DNA of 64,000 nucleotides from Toxotes chatareus. Taxonomy: Eukaryota; Chordata; Actinopteri; Toxotidae. The DNA is taken from positions 1,364,001 to 1,428,000 of the forward strand of contig CM028882.1 in the NCBI GenBank assembly GCA_016801885.1, written 5' to 3'. The translations under genes and the position numbers were made by a program. Shown piece after piece: positions 35,001-46,650 of the stretch; position 1 is the stretch's first letter, and every line of letters begins with the position of its first letter. Below the pieces are notes generated by a model. That model made no database searches and was not told the DNA's origin. It saw only the letters and a program-made list of their open reading frames with translations.

Positions 35001-35690
35001 CAGGCTTAACTGGAACTGAGACAAGATCATATTTCATTGGCTGTGGCATCCTTTTTTCAAATTCGTCTTTCAAAGCCAGAACAGCCTCACCCTGAGTTAC
35101 ACTGAAATACATTTTTTAACACATCAAGTGTAAAGTTCAGTCCTCAACTATAGGAAATATAGTAGGACACAAGGTCAGTGGTTGTACTATGCCTAAAAAG
35201 TAATGAAATGTTGAATTATATTCTGAAATTCTCTTTTTTTCCCCTTTTTTTTATGTCACACAAGATTGTGAAGTCACATTAATGTTTGTTTTATCTATCT
35301 GTTCAATCGTTTAATTCACAAAGCGATGTGATGATAATGAGGTCTTGTTCCTCACGTGTGGAATTGCATCATTTATTTCTTTATCCTTGGAATGATCGGC
35401 CTGCTATCAGAACATCAGTCACTTTAGGAGCAATAAAAACATGCATTTTCAGTATCGTTTTCACAACTTCATCTGCAACCGCAACCATCATCTCCTTCAA
35501 AGGTAAACAACGCTGTTTCATTTGTCTTCTGTGGAAAACACACAAAGCATGTATCCACATTTCCTCAGAATTAGACCACTCCCTCCCCCTCCAAACTTAA
35601 GCATAACAACAAACCTAACAACAGGTGCGATAACTGATACATTTCACACTCAGCCAGGTACACCAGAGAGTTCATTAATCACTTAATTTA
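32035..35690. other. Intergenic DNA, no gene recognised
   Basis: AT-rich sequence with short homopolymers (A-run near 32480, T-run near 33242). One minus-strand open stretch at 34653-34249 (134 codons, Ser/Thr-rich) has no recognisable family, no ATG at its first codon and no supporting splice context, so I do not call it a gene. Confidence 0.5.
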
Positions 35691-35763
35691 TGAGCCCTGC
35701 ATAAAGGTGCCATAAAGTCCTACGGCACCTCCCACGGGTGGTGAGAGCATGGGAGGTGGTGCC

Positions 35764-35835
35764 ACCCAGAGTGGGGTTCAAACCCACAACCTTGAGAGAT
35801 TGAGTCTCATGCTCTGCCAACTGAGCTAACCAGGC
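35764..35835 (-). other. tRNA-like sequence, probably pseudogene or SINE head
   Basis: Read on the minus strand, 72 nt fold as a cloverleaf: A box TAGCTCAGTTGG, anticodon stem TGAGA/TCTCA with loop CTCAATC, and T arm GTGGG/CCCAC with GGTTTGAACCC. The acceptor stem has three G-T wobbles and one mismatch. The formal anticodon CAA would mean Leu, but the long variable arm required of Leu tRNAs is absent, so a functional tRNA is unlikely. Confidence 0.5.
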
Positions 35836-35837
35836 AG

Positions 35838-36032
35838 GTATTTTTTGTTTTTTATTTTTTTGCTTTTATTCTGTTAGGACAGTTGGAGAGAGACAGGAAA
35901 TGGAGAGAGAGAGAGAGAAATGACATGCAGCAAAGGGCTGGAGGGTAGAATGGAACCCCAGGCTGCAGCAGGGAGGGCTATAGTCTCAGTTCATGGGGCA
36001 CCTGCTCTATTGAGTGAGCTATACAACACCCA
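35838..36032 (-). mobile_element. tRNA-derived SINE
   Basis: On the minus strand it starts GGGTGTTGTATAGCTCACTC (a decayed A box). It continues through GGGGTTCCATTCTACCC (a decayed B box), the motif CTTTGCTGCATGTCATTTC, a (CT)n tract and CATTTCCTGTCTCTCTCCAA, and ends in an A-rich tail with AATAAAAGC. This combination is typical of a widespread fish tRNA-SINE. Its A-rich tail abuts the tRNA-like sequence at 35764-35835. Confidence 0.75.
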
Positions 36033-38320
36033 AAGAGTGGTCTCCTTTTAACTGTATATGGATAAATTTAGGTGTGCATCACTCCACTATCACTCTAAAA
36101 ATATTGGTATAGTAATTGTATAATTTTCAGAATCTGAATTTCAGACTCCATATGTGCCAGATTTCACCATGGTCTGTGGTCTGCTGTAGTTTTTTTTTTT
36201 TCTCTGGTCCAGAAAAAATATTCACCTACCTCAAAGCATCACAAATAAAAATGTACGGTCTTAGAAATGGGATATTCGTGGGTGTAGTGACTAGGATAGT
36301 TTTCTGTGTAGATCAAATGTTGACTGGTTCACAATAGGAAAATACATTTTCCATGGAATGAGGGCCAAACTGGTTTTCTTTGATTCCGTGTGGTGGTGGT
36401 GGTGGTGGGGGTAACATCATTTGGATGTGTTTGTTCTCCCATGGTGGCAGTGGATGCCTGCTTGATGGAAACATAGATTAAAATTTAAATGCATTGTAAA
36501 CACTGTGATTATAGAGTTTGATTATGTACAGAAGTGTATAGGAGCTGTGCTGAAAAATCATGAAAAATCGTCAAGTGTTCTGTAGAAACACACTCTGTGA
36601 TTCTGTGATAACCCCAAAGAAACTGTTCCATGTTGTCTTTTCAGGTTACAGTCAAAATGCACTTCCTGAGGCATATCAGTGCTTGAGCTTCCACAACAAC
36701 ATTCCTGCTGAACTGTGGAGACTCTGACAACAGAGAGTCTCCTTTCACTCCCATACAACCCACCAGGAACAGCCCTGTTCCCAAGAAATTCTGTTCACAT
36801 AATACTCTTTGTTTGCACAGTGATTGAGGTTGAGGTGCTTATGTTTAGGCAGTGAAAACACTTTAGTTAAAGCAGATATAATGAAAGTTTGAACCATGAC
36901 AGTGTCATGGCATTTTCCATCTGTCGGCCTGGTCCATCGCTTTGGTGCTGACTGAAAAAACTCAACAACTGTTGGGCAGATTTCTACAAAATATTCATGT
37001 TGTTTACACTGATTAAACTTTGGTGATCCAATGACTTTTCATCTGTCAGCATCATCAGGTCAACATTTCCAGTTTGTCCCATACTTTTTTTATGACCAAA
37101 AACTTGTCAAACTAATGACGTTCCCATCAGCTTCAAATGTACTTTGTATTTAAAATCTGTATTAAATATATTGTATTAAAAATCTCAGCATGCAGCTGCT
37201 GGTTCAAAGCGCTGATGTCCTTATAGCATCACAGAGCCAGTCACATGGCTGTGGACTATTAGGGCTCTACCTTTGTGACCAGGCAGCATGAACTGCAGAG
37301 CATTATAATCTTGATGCAAAGAATGGGTATGGGTTTTTTTTTTTTTTTTAACGTTTGGTGAGGGCACATTCAAACCACACAAACCCCCTTTTCATGATTT
37401 GTTAATCTTTCCATTTTGAAGCGTGTTTTTCAACCAGCTGGCATGATCACACAAGGAATAAAAAAGTTTTATTCTTAACAACATTACTGCTAATGAGACA
37501 GAATAAAGATTAATGAGTGATTCAGAACATGGCTTCTTATTAATTCCAGGACTGTTCTGGTTTGCTGCCCCTGCTTCCTGGATTAGATAAGATAAGACTG
37601 CTGAACATCAAGTTGTTTGTCTGATTTACTTCACATGCCATTTAATATCCATAACATTTTAATCTGCACACAAAACGCAAACCACACAAATGAGACATTT
37701 TGTTTGGTCAGTTATAAAAATAAGTATGTGTGTGTTTGTTTGTGCGTTCTTATGTGTGTAGATGTGTGTATCTTTCAGAGAATCGGCCTGTGTTTTACCT
37801 TTACACAGAGGAGTACTGTTGTTCAGGACTGCAGTTCAGGACAGGTAAATGCTAAATGACAGAGGTTAAAGGCATTTGAAGGAGAAAAATCTGTTTAAAA
37901 AAAAAAACCCATGTTCTGTCAAATTACAGACAGTGAGGACATTATTGCGCAATACCACTCACACAACCATCACTTTGCAGACAGACCGGGAGTGAGTTCC
38001 CCCGAGGACTCTGTCTGAATTTAAAGCTACCTTCACCAGCTGACAGATCTTTACATCCCATCTTTACGTCCCCTTGTTGTTCATAATGATAAGGTACATC
38101 TTTGCACAAAACAGGAAAATGTGTGCATTGTATAATTATATGTGACATTTAAAGCAGTGGCTCTGAGACCCGTCAAAACAGGTTTCTGTCAGTCTCAGTC
38201 AACATGCAAATCAGATTCCCCACCTTCACTCCTATTGAGAAGAGGGGAGCAGCCTGGGCTGAGCCCTGCTTTTCCCTTGCAGGTTTTTGGCACTTTAAAC
38301 CTTCTAACCACAACTCCAAG
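36033..38320. other. Intergenic DNA, no gene recognised
   Basis: Contains a (GGT)n tract at about 36390-36410 and a T-run near 37335. No open reading frame shows family motifs or splice structure. Confidence 0.5.
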
Positions 38321-38329
38321 CAACTGCCA

Positions 38330-38830
38330 TCACAATGGTAGGTGTTCCCAGTTCACCCTCATTAAACGAACCACCATATTATTGAACATGGTGTTTGTTA
38401 TGGCCAATCCATGATGAGAACAGAAGTCCAATGACAAGCCACTTGGCTTCATATCAGTGCCCACATGAGCACTGAACTCCCCCAAGAGGACTACAGAGTC
38501 CCCGGGTGATAGCCTTTCCAGGACCCCACCAACAGACTCCAAGAAGGCTGGATACTACAACCTAGAGTAACCAGGCAAACCTGCTATTTGGTGCAGGAGC
38601 ACAGGTGCAGTTGCTTGCAGCAGAGGTGACCCTCTTGTGGTCCCAGAGCCACTACTGTGCATGGAGGTGAGCTCCATTATATCTAGCTGGTGCCTCTCCA
38701 CCTCCCGTACCAACTCCCGCTCCTTCCCAACCAGAGAGGTGACATCCCATGTCCCGTTCCCTGCCACCCAGCCTAACATGATTCCTGTCCCTGCAGGTGG
38801 TGGACCCACAGGCTGGTCAATGTTCACCTA
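38330..38830 (-). mobile_element. Decayed LINE endonuclease fragment
   Basis: Two minus-strand frames together show an apurinic-endonuclease domain typical of fish non-LTR elements: GTWDVTSLVGKERELVREVE and RHQLDIMELTSMHSSGSGTT in the first, then SPGDSVVLLGEFSAHVGTDM and SHHGLAITNTMFNN in the second. The middle is deleted or frameshifted and there is no reverse transcriptase nearby, so it is a dead fragment. Confidence 0.75.
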
Positions 38831-39689
38831 CAATATAAAATCACAAGTATGGAACAACTTTATTTTTGTGAGCCTTAGACAGTTGTGAATATTCAGAGTT
38901 CACAGTTGACTGTGAAGCTCTGGGGCGAGCAATTCACACCAACAACATTGGATTTGTGGTAAACACAGGCATGCATTAAGGGCTAAGGAGTACAGTGTTT
39001 TTGCAGTGAGCTGATGGGCTCCATGTGCTTTTGAAGTTTTCTGTTCATGTTTAATTCAGGCCTCGGCTTGTTAAAACCACCAGCAACTGCAGACGATTGC
39101 TTCCAGATGGAAGCAGGAAGGAATCTGAACCGTACTGGAGGAGGGTTTAACACAACCTGTTTGGTGGCACCTCAACATGCCTTCACTCATCTGTTCAGTG
39201 TTTACATGTTTCCTTTGTCAAAAGAGTATGTCTGCAGCTCCTTAATTACTTTATTAATCACTTGTACTTAAGAGGTGCTTCCCCAGAGCCAGGGCGGTAA
39301 CCCAGGCTGAGCACTATTATCTGTGAAGTAACAGTCGTATCACCAAACCCTGCATGAAGAAAATATCAAGGAACCAGCCAATGTAAACTTATTATCACAT
39401 GTTCAATTACCTTCCACAACATGTTAACAAGCAGCCTGATTTGCCTTAATGTGTCTGTGGAGGTTTTGATTAGAGAGACAAAGATCATCTGCAGAATCCA
39501 CTCTACATCAAAATCTGAATTTAAGTCTGCATGTGCAGAATGTGGGATGTCCCACTATGAGTCATGAAGAAGCATAAGTGGCACAGTGAAATAACCACAA
39601 GCAGGGGCTGGGTGTATGTCTCCTCCTACGTATAGAGATGAGGAAGGAAAGGGAAGGCTCATGTAAATAAATACCAGCTTCAAGATAGC

Positions 39690-39742
39690 AGAAGTAACTG
39701 CATCTTTACAGGACAGGACCTTACGAGAGCACCCTGACTTAG
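39690..39742 (+). other. Candidate non-coding first exon of the GLIPR2-like gene
   Basis: A good donor (TTAG followed by GTGAGT) lies at 39742/39743, about 250 bp before the coding exon, whose acceptor (CATTCCAG) precedes 39973. This suggests a 5' UTR exon. Its start is not defined by the sequence. Confidence 0.35.
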
Positions 39743-39993
39743 GTGAGTGCCGCAGAGTACTGCAGTATTACTGCAGTAATCTCCCTCAGCACCCTGCCAT
39801 AGGGAGGGTAGTGACTGTAGCCACTGACTGTGTGATATTGTTCCTTTTCACCATCACTGTACTGTGCCTGAGCACCTGGTGAATGTTTATTTATTTGTTA
39901 TATGTGAATTTGTTGTCATTTATTATGTCATTGGTATCATTTTAATTTTTAACTGTGTTTATTCCATTCCAGCCTTCATCACCACACCGTACA

Positions 39994-42469
39994 ATGGCAG
40001 GTCAGTGCACTGTTTGCTCTCGAATTATTATCAAGAACACAAAGGGCATCATGACTGAGGAAATCTGTATTAACACAGGCCACAATTCAGACTCTTCTGT
40101 GTGTGAACAGCCAGCCTTTTGTGCAAAGGGTATGTTTTGTCTAAGCACTAAAAGCTCATCAGTTGATAAAGTTTTTTTTTTCTATCTGCAGATTCAAGCT
40201 TTCAGCAGGAGTTCCTGGCAACCCACAACTCCTACAGGGCAAAGCACAGCACACCACCACTGAAACTCAACAGTGAGCTGAGTGCTGCATGTCAGAAATG
40301 GGCCGATCACATGCTGGAAAAAAACTCGCTGGGCCACAGCGACACAAAGGATGGAGAGAATGTCTTCACTATGTCCAGCTCAGCAGGTCTCAAGCTAACA
40401 GGTGGATTACACACACAACCCTCACTCTTTATCAAGTCCTTTATTTTTAATTCATTCAAATTTTCCAAATCATTTCTTTATTTCAAACTGTTTGGTAATT
40501 AATTTACACATGATCAAGTGAAACATTTGAAATTCCAAATCAATAAGCCATCAGACATACTCTGGGTTTATTCAGCACACTCAGGGGTTTTGCTGCTACA
40601 GCCTTACTTGTTCCAGTATGACCAGCAGCCAATAGTGGCTGATGTTAGCAAACCTTTAGACATTCCTGAGCCAGTTCTGTAACTTTATGACTCTTCTCTA
40701 CTTACTCCAGTGCTACACTATGTTTCAGCACAAATGTTTTGCCATTTCTATGATTTTTTTTGTTTGTTTTAACGAGAACTTGTTTTCCTTTTTTTTTCTT
40801 TTCCTTTTTTCCTCTTTCATGTATTAGGAAAAGAAGCTGTTGATGCGTGGTACAGTGAGATCAAGGATTACGACTGGAAGAACCCTGGATTCACCGGCTC
40901 TACTGGTAAAACACATCCCATCTGATGACCTCCATAGAAAGTCCACCAATAAAAAATGTGTACCTAAAATAACTATCACTTAAAGATTAAACCATAAGAA
41001 TGAATGAAGTTGCTAATTTGTCATTATCTTTCTAACCCTCTCTAAGAATTTAGTTTGATTTCGTTTTAGATGTAATATAATGCATTTAACATAAAACTGA
41101 AAGATCAAACAGCCCCAAACTCTGACATGCTGTGTCTCTTCCTGCAGGTCATTTCACTCAGGTGGTGTGGAAAGAGAGCACTGAACTGGGCGTGGGCTTG
41201 GCCACCAATGGCAAAAGGGCCTTTGTGGTGGGACAGTACCGGCCAGCTGGCAACATGGCCATGCCGGGATACTTTGAGAAAAACGTGCTGCCAACAGGTA
41301 ACAGCTGACCATAATTTAACATATTTTGTTGTTGAAGTTGCAGATTAATGCTGCAGTACGCAACTTTACACGTTCGTAGCTCCAAAGGGAAATGAGAAGT
41401 TCTGTTCTTAGCAACTCTGTAAGATGCAACTGCAAAGCATATTTACTCATTTACTGTGGTTGAGTACAGTTTTGAGGTACTTGTACTTTATTACTTCCAT
41501 TTTACTTTTACTTCACTACATTTCTCTCAATCTCAATAACATCTGAAACAGTTCAAGTAAGCTCTGCCCAATATTAAAATACAGCTACAGTGGCAGCACA
41601 ACACTGTGTGCAGAAACTTTTGAAACATGAAGCACAGTTTGGAGTGCATACTCATAATCTTTTAATAAGGCTTTAAATGCAGTAACTTGCTACTGACAGG
41701 CTACTGATACAGTCTGAACCCGTAGGTCACAGTCTTTGGTTGTTTTGGAAAGAAGAATGTTGCAGCAAGAAGAATGCTGTTGGATTTATTTTTAAAAATG
41801 TGGTTAATGTCATAACTAACCAGTTTGTGTGGGATCTAAACTCTGACTTTATCCTATGGGGTGCATGCAGTAACTGCTGAGGGGAAATTCTTAGCTTTTT
41901 TTTTTTTTTTTTTTAATGAACTTGATGTTGGTGCAGTTAGATCAGTGGTTCTCAAACTTCATCCTGTCACACCCTCCCTTCAGTAACCCCATTACCACCC
42001 CACATTGTTTTTTTTTTTAATCACTCATTAACTATGACAGGGGAAGAAACTAATGAAAAAAGCAAACTCTGGTTTGTTTATTTTCACTACATGCTGTAAA
42101 TCAAAGTCATTCAACTAAGTTTCACTCCATAGTTTTCCCCCGGTCTTCCACACCCTGGTCCTCCGCAGCAACTCTATGTCCCCTCATAGGTACCCATCCC
42201 TCACTTTGAGAACCACTGAATTATATGAACATCTTCTGCTCACTGTATGTAAAGTAGAGTCTATATATAGATGCAGTTGTCTCAGTCAGTGGGGACAGAG
42301 TCATTGGGGTGGATGTTTCTCCTCATGCAGCCACTTTTCAGTCCTCTCGCATATCTAACTTATTCTCATCTGAAAGAAAATGGACATTTTTCCTGTGTGT
42401 TTCTCAGGCTTTAGCTTCATCTTTCTTCTTGCATGCCTCACTGATATTTACTGTCACTTTCCAGCATAA
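39994..42469 (+). CDS. glipr2: GLIPR2/GAPR-1-like CAP-superfamily protein, five exons
   Basis: Coding exons 39994-40129, 40192-40401, 40828-40905, 41148-41297 and 42465-42469 join in one frame: 193 codons including a stop that lies two bases into the last exon. Residues from about 48 form a CAP domain with FLATHNSYRAKHSTPPLKLN, KWADHMLEKNSLGHSD, GHFTQVVWKEST (CAP1 signature) and FVVGQYRPAGNMAMPGYFEK (CAP2-like). The order and the ending YFEKNVLPTA match GLIPR2, a Golgi-membrane-associated CAP protein. There is no signal peptide, as expected for the cytosolic GLIPR2 branch. The first 45 residues are unusual: MAGQCTVCSRIIIKNTK and further cysteines replace the short MGKSAS myristoylated start known for human GLIPR2. 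The AATAAA at 42660-42665 fits the 3' end. It may be a fish paralogue such as glipr2l. Confidence 0.87.
41440..41560. repeat. Fish interspersed-repeat fragment in GLIPR2-like intron
   Basis: The wording GTTGAGTACAGTTTTGAGG, GTACTTGTACTTTATTAC and TTACTTTTACTTCACTACA is that of a common fish repeat, probably a non-autonomous hAT relative. A related stretch opens the 3.39-kb duplication at about 55914. Confidence 0.5.
41935..42226. mobile_element. Charlie-type hAT MITE in GLIPR2-like intron 4
   Basis: A 276-bp element (41943-42218) with 14-bp terminal inverted repeats CAGTGGTTCTCAAA, the end sequence of the hAT-Charlie group. Flanking 8-mers AGTTAGAT and AATTATAT match at six of eight positions, consistent with an aged target duplication. 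It has no coding capacity. Confidence 0.8.
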
Positions 42470-44284
42470 AGGCTGTGAATTTTACAGCTGGCAGTGGGGT
42501 GGGAGGTACAGACAAAACCTCCAGTGGGGGAGCTGGAGTGAGGCCAAGGAAAACCTGCTCTCTGCTGTAGATGACCTGGACCATCCCTGCAACGCTCAGC
42601 GCACCACCTCGTAATACTTCATGTTGTAAATACGTTTTTGTTTTTTGTTTTTTAAATCTAATAAACCAGCCAATCTTATAAAACTGTTTTGATTCAGAAT
42701 GCTTGTGATTATAAATCAATGTGGAATATGTTGGCAATATATTATGACACAAGGTCTATTAAAATACACTCACACAACTGGGAACATGAAACCATGAAAT
42801 GATGGATTCAACATGAATACAATCAAATGTTCATGCTACTGTGATTCTTCTGGTTTACATTAACCACATCTGTATGAATATTCAAAAATATGTTCTGCCA
42901 TAAAAGACAATGAATAAAGACACAGAAATGAAAAAAATAAACTGATTTTAAATATCTACACACTGTGGAAATGTTTTTTTATGTATAAATTTATGGTTCA
43001 GATCAACACCTGAGCTGGAAAAAATTGAAATAATAAAACATGCATCTGAGGACCTTCACAGGTGGTCCTCACTGAATATGGTCACTGTATCTTTCTTTAA
43101 CTTGATAATGTACAGATCAGCATAACTAGAGCTGATTATCATCTGTACTTTCTGCTTTTTACAGTACCTTTACCAGCTTAGGACAAGTAGCAATGAGGCA
43201 CGTATCAGGTGACTTACAGTGAAGTGCACAACTTTTAAGAGCAGCTCTCCAGGGATCACGTGATTTTCAGATTTTTTAAATCTCTGGGAATAATAAACAA
43301 TGTAAATGCAAATCAAATACTAAAAAATACAACTCATATACTCTATATGATAATAATCACAAAATAGCTGTTATTATAAGTGAAGGATTTCTACTGAATT
43401 TCTGAAGAAAGTGTTTCCATCATTATATCACACACTTAATACAGAATATGGCAAAGTGTGATAATGACTGAATTTGTTTTAATTAATTATTTATCACCAA
43501 TTGATCAATCAATTATCATTTATCAAGAATGATACTTTGTACTCTGCACTGCTTTTACAGTGTGGCATTTTAGGTTAAGACACTGATTCACAATGAGTCT
43601 GCAATGAATAATTAATTTAATACCGCCATAAACAAGCACAATAAATTTTATTTAAAAAAAAAAAAAAAAAACGTCTTGGATGGGTTAAAAAAGTATTTTC
43701 AACAATGTGTGAAAAATATATATCTCTTTATCTCCAGATTGAGCAAAGCTACCATCCACATTACCAGTCCATGTGACCTTCCAGAAGGTACAACTAGGTG
43801 GCAGCAACACACAGAAAAGTGCACAGAAACAGGAAATCTGCTGCTGCTTTCAGAAAATTTTGAGATTCTCTCACTAACTATTGTTCAGTATGACTGTAAG
43901 TGTTATTAACTGTAGCTCAGTGACTACATTTCCCCAAAAACACTTCTCTCACAAGGTTACATGAAGATGGGCGCCACAGTGGTACAGTGGTTAGCACTGT
44001 CTCCTCACAGCAACGGCACTGGAAATTGGAAACGGCACCAACTTAGGATTCATAACCAAGGGAACAGTGACCTTACACCTGATGCTGTACACTTTTCAGG
44101 ATTAGTGATTGATTTCATTTTGGAATATGAATAAATGATGTGTTTTATTTTCGTTATTAAATACTGTACTCATGTTTAGAATTATGTCACAGCTTAAAAG
44201 AACAGAGCTCTGGTGTGTAAGCATTGACTTAGTGAACATATAAAATCTTTCCTATTCTTGATTATTCAGCTTCAGCTAATGTAT

Positions 44285-44334
44285 CAATATTATTATTATT
44301 ATTATTATTATTAGTAGTAGTAGTAGTAGTAGTA
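44285..44334. repeat. (ATT)n(AGT)n microsatellite
   Basis: About eight ATT units change directly to about seven AGT units. Confidence 0.95.
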
Positions 44335-46539
44335 CCATCATTATTATTGTTGCTGATGCTATCAGACAGAAAACAGAGCCCATCATCATCATCACTACCT
44401 CTCCGGCCTATTATGAGGGATAATTGGATCTACTGTATGCTGAAAACCAAAGGTCCAGTGTATCAGGAGGAAGTTGTACAAGCTAAAATAAGAATGTGTG
44501 GGTACTCTGTGTCTGTCTGCTTTGCCTAATGTCCTCTGTCCAGCTACGAGGAGGAGGAGGACAGTATACTTGCAACCTTTCCAACAGATGTCCTGTTGGG
44601 ATTAAAGTCCTGACAATGAACATGCAACATTGTGAGTTTATAATCATGTATGGATGGGATCATCAGTCCTAAATGTGTATATGACCATGAAATAAACTGC
44701 AAGGAATAAAAACTAAAACCAAAAAATGTCTCTGTCTGACACAGAGTGCCCCCTTGTGGCTGTAGGTTCTCAGAAAGCTCTCACTAACAACACTGTCATA
44801 AATCCAGATGAGGAAACCTGATGGTTTCATGCTTCCTTTGTGGCGTGTTGTTCCGCAGTTCAATTGTCTGTTAGTGAACAAAGCACTAAAAGAATGAAGT
44901 GAGTTGAGTGAATTAACAATGTGCAGGCATCATTCCTCTGTGTTGTGGTTTTGCCTTTTCAGTCAGCACCTGCTCAGGATTCTGGATGTGCATTCATTCT
45001 TCCTGGCAAATTTTCTATGCTTCATAAGTTCAGTGAGTCCTAACTGTGTAGAGCACTCTTTGATTTTATTTGCACACATCAATAAGTCATTACTGTATGT
45101 CTCTGTGCACATCTATGCCATTGACTGAACTGAACTTTTTTTTTTCAGATCCCAGGTACCAAAGTGCTTCACAACAGACAAATTAAAACATACAGTGACA
45201 AAAGCATATGGATTCACAATTCAATAAAAGACAAGCAAAAAAAAAAAACTAAAATAACAAAAACAAAGAGAAACAAACCAATCAGGGCAAGAAGCATCAA
45301 TTAAATGCATCTGAGAAAAGGTAGATGATGTTTGAAACTGAACAGAGTTAACTGACCTGACAGCAGATCAGAAAAAGCTCAGTCACCATTTGGTTAAACA
45401 AATGAGTGGAAGGCTGAGATAAAGGCCGACCTGTACTACATCACACACCGGCTGTATCATGTGTAACTTGTGTTTCCTAAATGAAGCATAGAAAATTTGC
45501 ATATTTTCTACAAGTACAGAAGAACATGGTAAAAGGGTTTTGATAAAACAAAATAAAAAAAAGTTGGATCAATGTTGCCGTCCTTAGAGCCACACCACTA
45601 GCATGACTAACAACAACCAAAAAACACAGACAAATCCCACATTTTCCATACAAACGCAAACCACAAACACAAACATACAGACACACACAGACAAACATAG
45701 TGACAAGCCTTTTAGTTTGCTTCAAACGTGGACGTGACAGATCACAACTGATCAAAATTTGTTTGTTCCAGACACTTTTTTTTCAAGCCATAAAAACCTG
45801 CTCTATGTTGCTGATGTGACTTTAAGAGTTCAGAGTTGAAAGTTCAAATCTGACACTCACAGTATTGTTATTATGTATAGACAGTAACTCGAATATATGA
45901 ATGAATACATTCCCTGTCTTTGAATTTCCTGACTGACCAAAACCACATTTCCCATAAACCCTGTTGCTTCCTGATCCCTCCCCTTTGCTGGCATCTTGTG
46001 GAAGTGATTTTCCTGTGAGCCTCATGCTGCCAGGAACTCTGCAGTGTGGTCCTGAAGCCATTAGAGGCATTTTTGCTGAGAGCAGTTTGGTGATGAATAC
46101 AATGCTACATAAGCAAATTAAATGAATGTTAATACACTCAGCTGGTACCAACGCTCACAGAATCCACAGAGATGAAGACTAACGTAGATGGTACAGCAGA
46201 ACTAGACCCTCCCCCGGTGCATCCAGCTGGCCCTGCAGCAACGCCCCGACATTACAGCACAGTTGGTGTATTTCTGTAACATGATATCCTGTGGCAGCAG
46301 GGTGGGCCGATGCATCCTGGACTTCCCCTGGACCATGCTGACCATTATGTCTGTTATACTGTGGGGCTGTGGCTGTGCATAGCCCGTTGGTGACTGTCTG
46401 GCTATGTTAGCATCAAATGGTCTTCACTCCAATCTCTGGAGAGCAGCCAAACACACACTCTGATGTACGCACATAATGCATACTAAATCTAAATGATAGG
46501 CAAAAAATAAGTGGGGGGATGTATTTCTCCCTCTCTCTA

Positions 46540-46650
46540 TATATCCATATTGTTTAGACATACACACACACACACACATATATATGTCTGTGTGTGTGTC
46601 TAAACAATATATATCCATATTGTTTAGACACACACACACATATATATATA
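46540..46650. repeat. CA/TA-rich palindrome plus direct copy
   Basis: ATATTGTTTAGACATACACA and a CA run are followed by TATATATG, then TGTGTGTGTCTAAACAATAT in inverted orientation. Immediately after that ATCCATATTGTTTAGACACA occurs again directly. The whole can form a hairpin of over 20 bp. Confidence 0.8.

Noticed and set aside
35764..35835. Functional tRNA-Leu(CAA)
   Set aside because: It lacks the long variable arm of Leu tRNAs and has a weak acceptor stem; it is better explained as a SINE head or pseudogene.
46198..46380. About 58-codon plus-strand frame with a hydrophobic end (ILDFPWTMLTIMSVILWGCG)
   Set aside because: It looks like a membrane segment, but there is no convincing splice acceptor, upstream exon or family match, and a stop lies shortly before it.
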